NCBI RefSeq assembly: GCF_037860775.1
Contig: NZ_JBBEWC010000006.1
Coordinates: 186,001-250,000, forward strand
Direction: 5' to 3'
From: Emticicia soli
Lineage (GTDB): Bacteria; Bacteroidota; Bacteroidia; Cytophagales; Spirosomataceae
DNA: 64,000 nucleotides
Part shown: one piece after another, positions 1-8,762 of the stretch
Layout: each line of letters opens with the position of its first letter
Position numbering within the stretch: the stretch's first letter is position 1
Translations under genes and position numbers: made by a program
The notes under the pieces: generated by a model
What the model was told of the DNA's origin: nothing
The model's database searches: none
The model's input: the letters and a program-made list of their open reading frames with translations, nothing else

Positions 1-31
1 TATTTCTGCTCATAATACGTTTTTCAATGAA

Positions 32-61
32 TAGTCGTCAAAAACGACTAATTTGTCGTTT
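32..61. promoter_or_regulatory. Overlapping inverted repeats upstream of the RND efflux operon
   Basis: Two hairpins share the same bases. TAGTCGT (32-38) pairs with ACGACTA (44-50), and AAACGAC (42-48) pairs with GTCGTTT (55-61), so only one can form at a time. The rest of 1-216 is AT-rich, with no gene and no clear TAnnTTTG promoter. An operator for a TetR-type regulator, or an attenuator, is possible because efflux operons are often controlled this way, but no regulator gene is visible inside the window. Confidence 0.35.
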
Positions 62-216
62 ATTTATACTGCTAATCAGCAAAAACACTTAACTTTCGTA
101 AAATACAATGTTTTTTTTCGTTTATTAATAAAAAGTTAAAAATATTGGCCAGTTATTGAATTTACAATTGTTCCTAAAATTACTCACCCTATAATAAAAC
201 TAAGATAAAATTTAAA

Positions 217-1317
217 ATGCGTACTATACTAACTATTGTTGCAGTTGTTGTTGTGCTTGTGTTGGGCAAAATTTTCTTTTTCAGCAAACCTGAAGATAAA
301 TCCGGTGGGCCGGGTGGCGGAGCCGGAAAAGGTGCCGACAAAGGTAAAGGCGGAGCTCCAGGGGGTGGCGGTGGCCCGGTTACAGCCGTAAATATATTTG
401 TAACAAGTTTTGCTACACTTGATAACGCAGTTACCTCAGCCGGTACTGTATTCCCCAACGAAGAAGTACAGTTAATGCCTGAAACCGCCGGTAGAATTGT
501 TGCCTTAAATATTAAAGAAGGTAGCCGTGTTGCAGCAGGCCAGGTGATTGCAAAAATTAAAGATACTGATTTACAAGCACAGCTTAAAAAAATAAACTAT
601 CAGATTGAGCTTGCCAAACAAACTGATGCACGCCAGAAAAAACTATTAGAAATAAACGCTATCAGCCGTGAAGAGTACGAAATTACCTCGAATACACTAA
701 ATACCCTTGATGCAGATAAAGAGTTTCTTGAAGTAAGTATTGACAGAACGGTTATAAAAGCCCCGTTTTCAGGAAAAATTAGTTTCAAAAATGTAAGCCA
801 GGGTGCTTATGTAACTCCAGCTTCAGTTTTAGCAACGCTGGTACAGACAAACCCTGTAAAAATTGACTTTACGATTCCTGAGAAATATTCGACACAAATA
901 AGATTAGGAAGCAATGTAAAGTTTGAAGTAGAAGGGCAAGCAACCAGTTATTCGGCAAGTATTGTGGCTATTGACCCGAAAATTGACCCGAATCTGCGTA
1001 CGTTGAAAGTAAGAGCACTGGCACAGAATCCGAACGACAGGCTGATTCCGGGTATGTATGTAAAAGTAACCCTTGACCTTGATATTTCTCAGGCAATTAT
1101 GGTACCTACCGAAGCCATTATTCCGGTACTGAAAGGTAAAAAAGTATACGTAATGCAAAATGGTAAAGTAGCCGAGAAAATGGTAGAAACAGGCTTGCGT
1201 ACTGATAAAAGCATTCAGATTACGAGCGGTCTTGTTTCTGGCGACTCGCTGATTGTAAGCGGTATCATGGCTCTTAAAAAAGATGCCCCTGTAAAAGTAA
1301 AACAGGTTATGAAATAA
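217..1317 (+). CDS. Efflux RND transporter periplasmic adaptor subunit (membrane fusion protein)
   Basis: This 366-residue protein bridges an inner-membrane RND pump and an outer-membrane channel. Residues 1-22 form an N-terminal membrane anchor or uncleaved signal. Residues 28-53 are an unusual linker made almost only of Gly, Lys, Ala and Pro. A barrel-sandwich half (AGRIVALNIKEGSRV, about 91-105) leads into a short coiled-coil hairpin (about 118-175), the second sandwich half (VIKAPFSGKIS), a beta-barrel and a membrane-proximal domain, which is the normal MFP order. The pump gene starts 49 bases downstream and the TolC gene follows, so the three form a complete tripartite system. The substrate cannot be read from sequence. 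The start is the first ATG that gives the hydrophobic anchor. Confidence 0.93.
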   Translation: MRTILTIVAVVVVLVLGKIFFFSKPEDKSGGPGGGAGKGADKGKGGAPGGGGGPVTAVNIFVTSFATLDNAVTSAGTVFPNEEVQLMPETAGRIVALNIKEGSRVAAGQVIAKIKDTDLQAQLKKINYQIELAKQTDARQKKLLEINAISREEYEITSNTLNTLDADKEFLEVSIDRTVIKAPFSGKISFKNVSQGAYVTPASVLATLVQTNPVKIDFTIPEKYSTQIRLGSNVKFEVEGQATSYSASIVAIDPKIDPNLRTLKVRALAQNPNDRLIPGMYVKVTLDLDISQAIMVPTEAIIPVLKGKKVYVMQNGKVAEKMVETGLRTDKSIQITSGLVSGDSLIVSGIMALKKDAPVKVKQVMK

Positions 1318-1366
1318 GCTATTTCAGTGCTAATAAGTACAGACGAAAAACGAAACTTACAAGATT

Positions 1367-4300
1367 ATGTCTATATCAACCATTTCCATTAAACGCCCGG
1401 TACTAGCCATAGTGATGAACCTCATCATCATCCTATTTGGTGTTATTGGTTATACATACCTGGGTGTACGGGAATACCCGTCTATCGACCCGCCTGTGGT
1501 GTCGGTGCGTACTGCTTATGCCGGTGCCAATGCCGATATTATTGAATCTCAGATTACCGAGCCACTCGAAAAAGCCCTTAACAGCGTTGAAGGTATCAAA
1601 TCTATCAGTTCGTCATCAAACGTAGGTTCAAGCCAGATTACCGTTGAGTTTGAATTAGGTGTTGATATGGAACGGGCAGCAAACGATGTGCGTGACAAAG
1701 TATCAGGCGCTGTGCGCCAGTTACCACAAGATATTGATGCGCCTCCAACCGTTTCTAAAGCCGATGCCAACTCAGATGCCATTATGAGTATGTTGCTTCA
1801 AAGTGAAGCACGTACCCACTTAGAAGTAAGTGACATGGCCGAAAACGTAGTTGCTCAACGCTTGCAAACCATACAGGGTGTGAGTTCTGTAATGATTTGG
1901 GGACAGAAAAAATATGCTATGCGTTTATGGATGGACCCTAACCGCATGGCGGCACAAGGCGTAACCACGCAAGACGTAAAACAAGCCCTTGACCGTGAAA
2001 ACGTTGAACTTCCGAGCGGTAAATTAGCAGGTGATAATACTGAGCTAACCGTAAAAACGGTGGGTCGTTTCAAAAACGAAACCGACTTTGAAAACCTGAT
2101 TGTAAAAACTATTGGCGATAAAATTGTAAGATTTAAAGACATAGGCAACATACAATTAGGCCCTGAAAACGAAGAAACGATTCTACGTATGAACGGGATT
2201 CCGATGATTGGTTTGGCTATTGTACCACAACCGGGCTCTAACTATCTTGAAATCTCTAAAGAAATCAGAAAAAGAGTAGAGGAAATCAAAAGAGATTTAC
2301 CGAAAGACTACAAAATGGATGTATTGCTCGACAATACCATTTTCATTGAAAACTCGGTAGAAGAGGTAGGAGAAACCCTTTTGATTGCCATTGTGCTTGT
2401 GGTAATTATCATTTTCTTATTCTTCCGTGACTGGATTATTGCAGTTCGACCATTGATTGACATTCCGGTGTCTTTGATAGGTACTTTCTTTGTGATGTAT
2501 ATGCTCGGCTACTCGGTCAATGTACTTACCCTATTGGCCATTGTACTTGCCACAGGTCTTGTGGTTGACGACGGTATTGTTGTAACCGAAAACATCTATA
2601 AAAAGATAGAAGAAGGCATGAAGCCGATAGAAGCGGCTATAAAAGGAGCTAATGAGATTATCTTTGCCGTAGTTTCTACCTCCATTACATTGGCGTCGGT
2701 ATTCTTACCGGTAATCTTCATGCAAGGTTTTGTTGGTAAACTATTCCGTGAGTTTGGTATCGTACTGGCCTCCGCCGTATTGATTTCAGCCTTTGTGTCG
2801 CTTACCCTTACACCGATGCTGAATGCCTATCTGGTTCGTAAAAACAACAAACGTTCATGGTTTTACGAAAAAACAGAGCCTTTCTTCGAAAGCATCATTA
2901 ATGGATACCGTACCCGCCTAACCAGCTTCATGAAAATGCGTTGGTTAGCTGTACCTATTCTGTTTTTCACACTAGGGCTTATCTGGTTTTTTGGCAGAGA
3001 TATTCAACAAGAGCTTGCACCTTTAGACGACCGTAACTGGTTCCGTATCTCGGTTACAGCACCGGAGGGTTCATCGTTTGAGTATATGGATAATTATATG
3101 CTTAAAATGAGTAAGATGCTCCAAGATTCTATACCTGAAGCAAGAGGCATCATGACTATCACAGCTCCGGGCTTCTCGGGTTCAGGTTCGCCCAATACTG
3201 GTATGGTTCGTGTTGCCTTAAAAGATAAAAAAGACAGAAAACGCTCGCAGCAAGAAATAGTAGACTTTGTAACCAAAAAACTAAAAGGTATGCCAGATGC
3301 ACGTGCATTTGCCATTCAGCAACAGACTATCTCAGTAGATGCTCGTGGAGGATTACCTGTACAATATGTAATTCAGGCACCTGATTTTGAAAAACTGCGT
3401 GAATACATGCCAAAATTCATGGAGGAAGTATCGAAAGACCCTACCTTCATTGTATCAGACATGAACCTGAAATTCAATAAACCTGAGTTAGAGGTATCTA
3501 TCGACCGTGAAAAAGCCAAAAGTATGGGCATTTCGGTAGCCGATATTGCGCAGAATATGCAATTGGCTTTTGCCGGACAACGTTTCGGATATTTTACCAT
3601 GAACGGCCGCCAATATCAGGTTATCGGGCAGTTTGACCGTGCAAACAGAGACGAACCATTAGATTTGAAAAGTACGTTTGTTAAAAATAACTTAGGAGAA
3701 CTGGTTCAACTAGATAATATTGTAAGAACCGAAGAACAGAGTTCACCACCGCAATTGTATCACTTTAATCGTTATATGAGTGCAACGGTATCAGCAGGTT
3801 TAGCACCAGGTAAAACTATTGGTGATGGTATAAAAGCTATGGATGCTATCAGAGACCGCCTGAAAGATGAATCTATCAGAACAGCACTTTCGGGTTCATC
3901 TCGTGACTTCGCCGAGAGTTCATCAAATACCTTATTTACTTTCATTCTTGCGCTCATATTAGTGTACCTGATTCTTGCCGCACAGTTCGAAAGTTTCGTT
4001 GACCCATTCATCATCATGCTTACCGTACCTTTGGCGGTAGCAGGTGCGGTATTCTCACTTTGGTATTTCAACCAGACCCTCAATATCTTTAGCCAGATTG
4101 GTATGATTATGTTGATTGGTCTCGTAACCAAAAACGGTATCCTGATTGTAGAGTTTGCTAATCAGCTACGAGAAAAAGGCATGGAAATAAAAGAAGCGGT
4201 TATAGAAGCCTCGGCTATGCGTTTCCGTCCTATCTTAATGACCACCTTCGCAACTGTGCTAGGTGCTGCTCCTATTGCCTTTGCATTGGGTGCTGCAGGC

Positions 4301-4471
4301 CGTAGCCGTATGTCGATGGGTATTGTAATTATGGGTGGTTTATTATTCTCGTTGGTGTTAACCTTATATGTGATTCCGGCTATTTACTCATTCTTATCAC
4401 GTAGCAAAAACTATGAGCGCATGAAACAGATTGAAAAAATTGCTCATGAGTCAGAGCACGAAATGGTATAA
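1367..4471 (+). CDS. RND family efflux pump permease (HAE1/AcrB-like)
   Basis: This 1034-residue inner-membrane pump is the proton-driven motor of the efflux complex. It has the full RND layout: TM1 near residues 8-32, a large periplasmic loop (DPPVVSVRTAYAGANADIIESQITEPLE), a TM block from about 340, a second periplasmic loop, and a second TM block ending near 1015. The paired acidic residues for proton relay are in the TM4 motif VVDDGIVVTENIYKK (about 400). TM10 has the matching Lys in GLVTKNGILIVEFANQ. The length is normal for HAE-type pumps. It lies between the adaptor and the TolC-like gene. The match to the hydrophobic/amphiphilic efflux class is strong, but the exact substrate is unknown. 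Confidence 0.95.
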   Translation: MSISTISIKRPVLAIVMNLIIILFGVIGYTYLGVREYPSIDPPVVSVRTAYAGANADIIESQITEPLEKALNSVEGIKSISSSSNVGSSQITVEFELGVDMERAANDVRDKVSGAVRQLPQDIDAPPTVSKADANSDAIMSMLLQSEARTHLEVSDMAENVVAQRLQTIQGVSSVMIWGQKKYAMRLWMDPNRMAAQGVTTQDVKQALDRENVELPSGKLAGDNTELTVKTVGRFKNETDFENLIVKTIGDKIVRFKDIGNIQLGPENEETILRMNGIPMIGLAIVPQPGSNYLEISKEIRKRVEEIKRDLPKDYKMDVLLDNTIFIENSVEEVGETLLIAIVLVVIIIFLFFRDWIIAVRPLIDIPVSLIGTFFVMYMLGYSVNVLTLLAIVLATGLVVDDGIVVTENIYKKIEEGMKPIEAAIKGANEIIFAVVSTSITLASVFLPVIFMQGFVGKLFREFGIVLASAVLISAFVSLTLTPMLNAYLVRKNNKRSWFYEKTEPFFESIINGYRTRLTSFMKMRWLAVPILFFTLGLIWFFGRDIQQELAPLDDRNWFRISVTAPEGSSFEYMDNYMLKMSKMLQDSIPEARGIMTITAPGFSGSGSPNTGMVRVALKDKKDRKRSQQEIVDFVTKKLKGMPDARAFAIQQQTISVDARGGLPVQYVIQAPDFEKLREYMPKFMEEVSKDPTFIVSDMNLKFNKPELEVSIDREKAKSMGISVADIAQNMQLAFAGQRFGYFTMNGRQYQVIGQFDRANRDEPLDLKSTFVKNNLGELVQLDNIVRTEEQSSPPQLYHFNRYMSATVSAGLAPGKTIGDGIKAMDAIRDRLKDESIRTALSGSSRDFAESSSNTLFTFILALILVYLILAAQFESFVDPFIIMLTVPLAVAGAVFSLWYFNQTLNIFSQIGMIMLIGLVTKNGILIVEFANQLREKGMEIKEAVIEASAMRFRPILMTTFATVLGAAPIAFALGAAGRSRMSMGIVIMGGLLFSLVLTLYVIPAIYSFLSRSKNYERMKQIEKIAHESEHEMV

Positions 4472-4540
4472 TACAGATGATGATATTATCTCAAAAGCTT
4501 TTAATAAAGGATAGGGTTTGTAAGACCCCACACCCTAAAT

Positions 4541-4590
4541 CCCTCTCTCCAACAGTGGAGAGAGGGACTTCAACTCCCTTCTCGGAAGGG
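4541..4590. repeat. Double-hairpin intergenic repeat element
   Basis: Two adjacent stems lie in the 280-base gap between the pump and channel genes. CCCTCTCTCC (4541-4550) pairs perfectly with GGAGAGAGGG (4557-4566) across a 6-base loop, and CCCTTC (4576-4581) pairs with GAAGGG (4585-4590). C-rich flanks before 4541 and G-rich flanks after 4590 could extend the fold. No T-tract follows, so a terminator is unlikely. The composition resembles dispersed REP-like elements, and the transcript may fold here between the second and third genes. Confidence 0.5.
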
Positions 4591-4751
4591 CTGGGGATTG
4601 GGTTCTTTAATCTGCTTTAAAACTAATCCGCTATAAGACCCTAATCGTCAGAAGAAAAGCCAGACATATTTAAACAAAAATCGTAGCATCATTCAACTAG
4701 TTTCATAGTTTTTTAACCTAAATCAAAGAAACTAAGACAAAATATAAGAAC

Positions 4752-6044
4752 GTGAAAAATTATTTTATTCTTCTATTACTCATTGCCCAAACCTCAATTG
4801 CACAAGAAACCCTAACGCTAGAGAATGCTATTAGTATTGCGCTTGAAAAAAACTACGATATAAAAATCGCTGAAAAGCAACAGAAAGTAGTAGAAACACA
4901 GGTTTTTAAAGGAAATGCCGGCATGTTGCCTCGTGTTGATTTCAATACCAACGCCGGAACGGCCTTCAACGAAGTAAAACAGGTACTTGCCAACGGAAAC
5001 GAAACCAATCGTTTTGGTACTAACCTTACGCCATCGGCAAACGTGGCTTTTACATGGACACTCTATGATGGCAAACGTATGTATGCCGTTTATGACCGCT
5101 TGAAAAACCAAAGCCAGTTAAGCCAGATTCAGACCCGCATAGCAATGGAAACTACTATGGCTAATGTAATGGCGGCTTATTATGAAATAATGCGCCAGAA
5201 ACAGACGGTAAGGTTTCTGGAAACTATCATAAAATATTATGAAGAAAGACTAAACATCACCGACCAACGCTGGCAGTTTGGTAAAGGTTCTAAATTAGAT
5301 TATCTGCAATCTAAAACTGATTTAGGCACACAATTAAGCCTACTGATACAATCAAAAACCGATATGCGCAATGCAAAAACGGCCTTAAACAATTTGTTGG
5401 CAAGAGACCCGAATATGGACTTTGATGTGCAGGAAGTAGTAGAACTTTCTTTTGACCCAACACAAGAAGAACTTAAAAACAGAGCTCGTACAGCCAACAA
5501 AACTTTGCAAGCACTCAGAAAAGCAACCGATATTACTATTATCCAACAAAGAGAAGCCGAGTCGCTACGACTACCACGAATAACGCTTAACTCTTCGCTA
5601 GGATACTCGCTCAGTAAAACCAATGCAGGTTTATTCTTATATAACCAAAACTACGGTTTGAATACGGGTATTGCTTTAACATGGAACATCTTTAACGGAC
5701 AGATTACCCGCCGACAGATTCAGACATCAAAACTCAATACCGAAGTTGCCAGAACCCAAGAGCAAGACTGGATTGTGCAAATGGAAAACGATTTGGTAAG
5801 GTCTTATAACCAATACCAGACCGATAAGGAGATTCTGAAACTTGAAGAAGAATACAATCAGGTTGCCGACGAAAACATGAAAATTTCGCTTGAGAAATTC
5901 AGACTTGGGGGCTCAACAATTCTGGAAATAAACGAAGCGCAACGTAGTTTGAATACCTCTTTGAACCGCTTGACTAACGCTCGTTATAACATCAAAATTT
6001 CAGAGCTGCAATTGTTGCGCCTGAGCGGCGAGTTGGTTAAATAA
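4752..6044 (+). CDS. TolC family outer-membrane efflux protein
   Basis: This 430-residue outer-membrane channel component has a cleavable signal peptide (residues 1-18, ending SIAQ). Two repeats of the outer-membrane efflux protein domain follow, each rich in long amphipathic helices. LTLENAISIALEKNYDIKIAEK opens the first, and residues near 300-425 (GIALTWNIFNGQITRRQIQ, then a long coiled region) form the second. The C-terminal SLNTSLNRLTNARYNIKISELQLLRLSG is typical of the family. It is the third gene of the RND operon, 280 bases after the pump, with a hairpin-rich spacer that might allow separate control. A strong terminator follows the stop codon. Confidence 0.93.
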   Translation: MKNYFILLLLIAQTSIAQETLTLENAISIALEKNYDIKIAEKQQKVVETQVFKGNAGMLPRVDFNTNAGTAFNEVKQVLANGNETNRFGTNLTPSANVAFTWTLYDGKRMYAVYDRLKNQSQLSQIQTRIAMETTMANVMAAYYEIMRQKQTVRFLETIIKYYEERLNITDQRWQFGKGSKLDYLQSKTDLGTQLSLLIQSKTDMRNAKTALNNLLARDPNMDFDVQEVVELSFDPTQEELKNRARTANKTLQALRKATDITIIQQREAESLRLPRITLNSSLGYSLSKTNAGLFLYNQNYGLNTGIALTWNIFNGQITRRQIQTSKLNTEVARTQEQDWIVQMENDLVRSYNQYQTDKEILKLEEEYNQVADENMKISLEKFRLGGSTILEINEAQRSLNTSLNRLTNARYNIKISELQLLRLSGELVK

Positions 6045-6071
6045 GCTAAAGAATCGATAAATAGGCCCATA

Positions 6072-6103
6072 AAAAAACCTGCAACCGAAATTGCAGGTTT
6101 TTT
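6072..6103. terminator. Bidirectional intrinsic terminator
   Basis: AAAAAACCTGCAA (6072-6084) pairs perfectly with TTGCAGGTTTTTT (6091-6103) around the loop CCGAAA. The A-tract and T-tract let it work for both the TolC gene on the plus strand and the convergent oxidoreductase gene on the minus strand. Confidence 0.85.
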
Positions 6104-6122
6104 ATTTATCTTCTTGTTCCGA

Positions 6123-7436
6123 TTAAACTGCTTTAGTTTTACCCGGCATCGGAATCTGATAGAAACCATCTTTGTCTGGTAAAGTTTTTGGAAGCGTTTC
6201 CCAAGTATAAGTGTCTGGCATCAAATTGATTTCAGAGTTAAGGGCATCTTCCCATTTCACACGTTTACCTGAGTAACTTGCCATACGGCCAAGGATAGCT
6301 GTCAAGGTACTTTTTGCACCGTTTTCAGCATCGTTGATAGGTTTATTATTTACAATACAATCGAACAATACATCGTGCTCAACTTGGTAAGGGTTTTTGT
6401 CGCCTTCACCTTTGTGTCTCCAGATGCTATTACCTTTAAGGTCAAATATTTTACCTTCTGTAGCACGGCCTTTAGTACCTACCAAGTGCTCCGACACGTC
6501 AGAAACTGTACCCGGTTGGTGGCGGCAGTAGCTATTTAAAATCATACCATCGGCATATTTATATTCTACGCAGTGGTGGTCATAGATTTCACCGAATTTT
6601 TTATCAGTTCTAACCTGGCGTCCACCCATTGCAACTGCTTCTACAGGGTAACCACCTTTAAACCAATTGATAACATCAATATTATGTATATGTTGTTCGC
6701 TGATATGGTCACCACAAAGCCATACAAAATAGTACCAGTTACGCATTTGGTATTCCATTTCAGTTTGGCCAGGTTTGCGTTCGTTTACCCAAACACCATC
6801 GTTATTCCAGTAGCAACGAGCAGAAATAATGTCACCGATTGCACCTTCGTTGATAACCTTGTTATAAGTCTCTAAATATGATTTTTGATAATGGCGTTGT
6901 AAACCTACTACTACTTTAAGGTTTTTCTTTTTCGACTCCTCAGCAGCAGCTAATACACGGCGGATACCCGGTGCATCGGTAGCCACTGGTTTTTCCATGA
7001 AAACGTGTTTGCCTTGGCGAACAGCCTCTTCGAAATGTATAGGACGGAAACCCGGAGGGGTTGTCAGAATAACTACATCGGCCAATGCAATTGCTTGTTT
7101 GTAACCATCAAAACCAACAAATTTGCGTTCTTCTGTTACATCAACACGGCTCTTTACACCTTTACCTTGCTCTTTCTCAGTAGTAAGGTTTTTGTAACAA
7201 GAGTCAATTCTGTCACGGAAAGCATCAGCCATCGCAACTAGCTTTACATTATGTTTTACAGAAAGTGCCTGCATAGCAGCACCTGTACCACGGCCACCAC
7301 AACCAATCAAAGCAACTTTGATAGTATCGTCTACAGAAGAAGTAGCGGCAGATTCAAAAGGTAGTGTTACCGATAGGCCACCTGCAACTACAGCAGAAGC
7401 CTTTACAAAATCTCGGCGAGAAAAGTTTGAATTCAT
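6123..7436 (-). CDS. Secreted Gfo/Idh/MocA family NAD(P)-dependent oxidoreductase
   Basis: This 437-residue protein has a Tat-type signal (SRRDFVKASAVVAGG, residues 6-20), so it is probably exported folded with its cofactor. The Rossmann nucleotide motif GCGGRG lies at 45-50. The family motif EKP (148-150, in FMEKPVATD) includes the Lys thought to take part in catalysis. The C-terminal alpha/beta domain runs to about 410. Members act on sugars, inositols and similar polyols, but the substrate cannot be told from sequence. It stands alone between a terminator and a divergent gene. A TAAATTTG hexamer-like -7 element for this strand lies at 7476-7483, without a well-spaced -33 partner. Confidence 0.9.
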   Translation of the reverse strand: MNSNFSRRDFVKASAVVAGGLSVTLPFESAATSSVDDTIKVALIGCGGRGTGAAMQALSVKHNVKLVAMADAFRDRIDSCYKNLTTEKEQGKGVKSRVDVTEERKFVGFDGYKQAIALADVVILTTPPGFRPIHFEEAVRQGKHVFMEKPVATDAPGIRRVLAAAEESKKKNLKVVVGLQRHYQKSYLETYNKVINEGAIGDIISARCYWNNDGVWVNERKPGQTEMEYQMRNWYYFVWLCGDHISEQHIHNIDVINWFKGGYPVEAVAMGGRQVRTDKKFGEIYDHHCVEYKYADGMILNSYCRHQPGTVSDVSEHLVGTKGRATEGKIFDLKGNSIWRHKGEGDKNPYQVEHDVLFDCIVNNKPINDAENGAKSTLTAILGRMASYSGKRVKWEDALNSEINLMPDTYTWETLPKTLPDKDGFYQIPMPGKTKAV

Positions 7437-7547
7437 GTATTTGTGAGGTTATACGAGTTGAAATATTTGAGAAAACAAATTTAGGGTATTTATTGAAATT
7501 ATAACGATTTTTTCGGAGAAATTATGAGCTAAACCCTTTTATTTATT

Positions 7548-7578
7548 TTGAAAACCACGCAAATTATCGGTAAATTTG
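7548..7578 (+). promoter_or_regulatory. Bacteroidetes-type promoter for the thioredoxin-like gene
   Basis: TTG at 7548-7550 and TAAATTTG at 7571-7578 are separated by 20 bases, matching the known Bacteroidetes -33/-7 consensus (TTG, 19-21 bases, TAnnTTTG). Transcription would start around 7585. This rules out an upstream ATG at 7576 and supports the ATG at 7612. Confidence 0.6.
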
Positions 7579-7611
7579 GTTATCAATTCTACCTATATAC
7601 TGTTAAAAACT

Positions 7612-8394
7612 ATGAAGATATTCATCGCTATTTTACTGATAATTAGCCACGTGATGGCTACTGCACAAAGCAAATTTGTACCTAACCCACAAGCTGTGCC
7701 CAAGCAGGCCACCCCTACCCTTGCCATCGGCGCAAAAGCGCCTGATTTCAACTTACCTGCTACTGACGGCAAGCACTATTCGTTGAAAGATTTTGCCTCG
7801 GCTAAGGTACTTGTTGTAATTTTTACCTGTACCCACTGCCCCACCGCCCAAGCTTACGAAGACCGCATAAAAGCCATTGTAAACGATTACAAAAGCAAAG
7901 GTGTTGCGGTAGTAGCTATTTCGCCCAACAGCCCAATTTCTGTACTTTTGGAAGAGCTAGGCTATACTAATTTGAATGATGATTTTGAAAATATGGCCAT
8001 AAGAGCCAAAGACAAAGACTTTAATTTTCCTTATTTGTACGATGGCGATACGCATAGTGCTTCGGTTCATTATGGCCCCGTGGCTACGCCTCATGCTTTT
8101 GTGTTTGATAAAGAGCGAATACTTAAATACAATGGTCGGCTTGATGCCATCGAAAAACCCGGGCAAGCCAATGCCGAAGACCTGCGAGCCGCTATTGATG
8201 CTACACTGGCAGGCAAAGAGGTGGCTACCCCTACAACAAAAACCTTTGGTTGCTCGGTAAAATGGGCATGGAATATTGAATACAAGCCAAAAACGAGAAA
8301 AACTGGGAGTCAAGACCTGTCATACTGGAAGAATTGGATACTGAAGGAATTAAGAAACTGGTGCTTAACGAGTCTGACAAGCTACGCCTCATAA
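7612..8394 (+). CDS. Secreted redoxin (AhpC/TSA-like) protein, N-terminal part of a frameshifted gene
   Basis: The start at 7612 gives a clear signal peptide (MKIFIAILLIISHVMATAQ) and lies just after the predicted transcription start. An upstream in-frame ATG at 7576 does not. Residues 38-200 form a peroxiredoxin/TlpA-like thioredoxin fold with a CTHC active site (C73-C76) in FTCTHCPTAQ. It is probably a periplasmic thiol oxidoreductase. After GCSVKWAWNIEYK the frame runs into unrelated residues and stops at 8394. The -1 frame from about 8286 reads AKNEKNWESRPVILEELDTEG and continues smoothly into a second thioredoxin domain (next entry). One base therefore seems to be missing between 8281 and 8302. 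This is either a real disruption or a sequencing error in an A-run. Confidence 0.75.
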   Translation: MKIFIAILLIISHVMATAQSKFVPNPQAVPKQATPTLAIGAKAPDFNLPATDGKHYSLKDFASAKVLVVIFTCTHCPTAQAYEDRIKAIVNDYKSKGVAVVAISPNSPISVLLEELGYTNLNDDFENMAIRAKDKDFNFPYLYDGDTHSASVHYGPVATPHAFVFDKERILKYNGRLDAIEKPGQANAEDLRAAIDATLAGKEVATPTTKTFGCSVKWAWNIEYKPKTRKTGSQDLSYWKNWILKELRNWCLTSLTSYAS

Positions 8395-8756
8395 ATGTAT
8401 GGGCAACATGGTGCGGCCCTTGTATTCTGGAATACACCGATTTTCTGGAATTACAACGTATGTATGGCGCGCGTGATTTTGAGTTTATTTCATTATCTGC
8501 CGATAAGCCCGACAAAAAAGATAAAGCATTAAAGTTTCTGCAAAGTAAGCATTCGGGTGTGAAAAACTATATTTTCAGTGGCGATGATACCTATAAACTG
8601 ATAGAAGCACTCGACCCAAATTGGAATGGAGCCTTGCCTTACACGCTTTTAGTTGAGCCGGGCGGCAAAGTGATTTACTCATTACAAGGCAGCATTGAAA
8701 GCCTGAAACTAAAGAAAATGATTGTTGAACACCCAAAAATCGGAAGATATTTCTAA
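8334..8756 (+). CDS. TlpA-like thioredoxin domain, C-terminal part of a frameshifted gene
   Basis: The open frame begins after a TGA at 8277-8279. The first usable start is TTG at 8334, but no independent start signal is visible. The protein contains a complete TlpA/ResA-type thioredoxin fold with the active site WCGPC (NVWATWCGPCILEY), a beta-strand FEFISLSAD, and the cis-proline region ALPYTLLVEPGGKV. It lacks its own signal peptide and would be cytoplasmic if made alone. The natural reading is that it is the second half of a roughly 380-residue double-thioredoxin exported protein begun at 7612. The LuxR-type gene follows 6 bases later. Confidence 0.7.
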   Translation: MDTEGIKKLVLNESDKLRLINVWATWCGPCILEYTDFLELQRMYGARDFEFISLSADKPDKKDKALKFLQSKHSGVKNYIFSGDDTYKLIEALDPNWNGALPYTLLVEPGGKVIYSLQGSIESLKLKKMIVEHPKIGRYF

Positions 8757-8762
8757 AACCAG

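Noticed and set aside
189..458. Proline-rich frame on the minus strand opposite the RND adaptor linker
   Set aside because: It only reflects the Gly-rich codons of the adaptor linker.
6072..6103. Short inverted repeats as possible transposon ends
   Set aside because: Stem, loop and T-tract form an ordinary bidirectional terminator between convergent genes.
8281..8302. Programmed -1 frameshifting between the two thioredoxin halves
   Set aside because: The A-rich sites read A-AAA-ACG and A-AAA-ACT, not a canonical slippery X-XXY-YYZ site, and no clear downstream structure was seen. A lost base is simpler.
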